Shown: in pieces, positions 62,601 through 64,000 of the stretch
How the letters are laid out: each line of letters begins with the position of its first letter
How positions within the stretch are numbered: the first letter of the stretch is position 1
Assembly (NCBI GenBank): GCA_027574665.1
Contig: CM050650.1
Coordinates: 51,753,304-51,817,303, forward strand
Reading direction: 5' to 3'
DNA from: Rhynochetos jubatus
Taxonomy: Eukaryota; Chordata; Aves; Eurypygiformes; Rhynochetidae
Length of the DNA stretch: 64,000 bases
The notes under the pieces: model-generated
Database searches by the model: none
What the model was told of the DNA's origin: nothing
Seen by the model: only the letters and a program-made list of their open reading frames with translations
Position numbers and translations under genes: made by a program

Positions 62601-64000
62601 ATTCAGCAAAATGTTTCAGGAAGAAGGTAGCTTACATGTTCAAAACATCATTACCCAACTCATATAGAAGTATCACCTTCTAGGAATATTCTACTATAGT
62701 TATGCAGGAAAATGTATATGCTGATGTTAGCATTTGAGGAAAACGTATTGCAACGCTTCCAGGGCAATGGTTTCAAAAATCTCTGAGTATTAACTGGACC
62801 TCCAACTCAGGAGTGATCTTTGGTAAAATTACAGTTTGAAACATCAGCAATTTTATTTTGGAAATTCTCCTCATTTTAGCTTTCCTCTCAGAAAGACACA
62901 GGGTCAGTTGCATTTACATCGCAGGATGCATAAATCCGGAGCAAATCCTGGAGAACCCTGCAGAGACACATCTCCATAAGCCTGCAGTAGCACAACTTGA
63001 CATTTCCCCTAGAAATATCTTTGTGTTTTTAATTTTTTCTAGGTGCCCTTCCCGTTCTCTCCACACCGGTGAGGGTAGTTGCCTCTGAGTCATTGCGAGA
63101 AGTATGGATTTTGGTTATTAAATGTTTCTGTTCTTGATCCCCTGAGCTTTGCTGAGGTGCTGGCAGCCTGAAAGCCAGGCATTTAACTATGCTGCTGTTC
63201 AGGCTCAGCAAACTGCAGGTGTCAGCAAGTACTTCCCACGTATAATCCCATGGGAGCCCAAACCACTCATGGCAGGGAGCCTGCTGAGTTTAAGAGGAGC
63301 ACAAAGAAGGGAAATCGTGAGGACCAGGACAACTTCTTGTCACATGGCATAAAAAAACTGTTACAGATTGCTCACATCTTTTGCTGACTTGAGCAGGAGA
63401 GCAGCCCCTTCCCTCCTGGGGTGTCCCCAAGGGGTCTTGCCAAGGGACACCTGGTATTTACTGTTTCTGCTCTCTATGGTCAGAGACAAAGGGGCAGGCA
63501 GGCCCTGGGCAGTGACACATGATCTCACAGCCCCATCTGTGTGTATTCAGTAGCCCCTGCCCTGCCAGCTCCTCCAGGCACCCAGTGGGATGGAAAGGGA
63601 GAGTCACCTGTCCCCAGCCCTACCGCTCCTTGCCTGCCCCCTCAGCGCTGGGCCCACAGGCATGCCCAGCCTTCCCCACAGGTCAGGAGGCACAGCGCAA
63701 CTGCTCTTGTGGGGAGCCAGGTACGTATGCTGCACTTGAGTGACTCACAGCATGTGTCGTCTGTGGCACCAAAAACTGTGTTTACTGAGAGACACTTCCA
63801 AACCCAGCATCCTTCTGGAGAGGAGCCCCTGGTTTGGAAGGACGCTCGCAGAACGGCTGGGATGCTACACAAGAATGTGTTATGGTACTCTGATCCCCAT
63901 TTAAGCTGTGGTTTCTCTTGAAGTGATGAAACAGTCAGGCTTCGGGTTTTATTAATTTTCTGGTGCTGGATACCACTGCATGCATCATTCTGTCCCCTCC
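59641..64000. other. Gene-free stretch, nothing recognised
   Basis: From 60.45 to 62.85 kb there is almost no open frame above 60 codons, fitting AT-rich non-coding DNA. The plus frame at 59891-60151 (86 codons) follows a TTATTTCACAG acceptor-like end but has no donor at its close and no recognisable domain. The last kilobase is GC-richer with antisense overlapping frames. Confidence 0.5.

Noticed and set aside
1-64000. tRNA, snRNA, 5S rRNA or CRISPR features
   Set aside because: No paired tRNA box A/B with a cloverleaf, no U6, 5S or 7SK text and no spaced direct-repeat array were seen on either strand.

Overview
The window reads as non-coding nuclear DNA from a vertebrate, most likely a bird. 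The main evidence is a set of CR1 LINE fragments. One ends in the typical avian CR1 tail (gatcttta/ggtcccttccaaccc-like text followed by an octamer repeat of the type ATTCTATG) at about 54572-54663. A second, in the opposite orientation, has the same kind of tail at about 10970-10992. Depleted CpG, frequent A- and T-runs, low repeat density and stop codons in all frames fit a gene-poor avian intergenic or large intronic segment. Nothing resembles bacterial, phage or organellar gene organisation. The species and chromosome cannot be read from the sequence.

Layout. 1-10.9 kb: no gene; two weak MIR-like SINE relics near 3.25 and 3.7 kb and a compact hairpin near 9.48 kb. 10.97-11.31 kb: minus-strand CR1 3' end. 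15.3-15.9 kb: old plus-strand CR1 3' region. 21.7-21.83 kb: short plus-strand CR1 reverse-transcriptase scrap. 22-42.6 kb: long gene-free stretch with a few open segments, one of which (38.48-38.61 kb) has splice-like borders. 42.6-42.85 kb: old plus-strand CR1 tail. 43.3-44.1 kb: A-rich tracts and a TA/CA microsatellite. 44.94-45.1 kb: relic of an old amniote interspersed repeat. 47.3-47.9 kb: C-tract and G-tract pair beside a minus-strand open segment. 54.57-54.66 kb: youngest-looking CR1 tail. 55.48-56.35 kb: old minus-strand CR1 with the C-terminal part of a degraded reverse transcriptase running into its 3' UTR. 56.35-64 kb: nothing recognisable apart from a possible MIR-like scrap near 59.5 kb.

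No protein-coding gene, RNA gene, CRISPR array or intact mobile element could be supported. The longest ATG-to-stop frame is 197 codons and shows no recognisable domain; the frames are what chance gives in 64 kb. No genes are seen to work together. The only clear history is repeated insertion and decay of non-autonomous or 5'-truncated CR1 copies of different ages. I found no convincing new biological system; the findings are local curiosities, scored accordingly.
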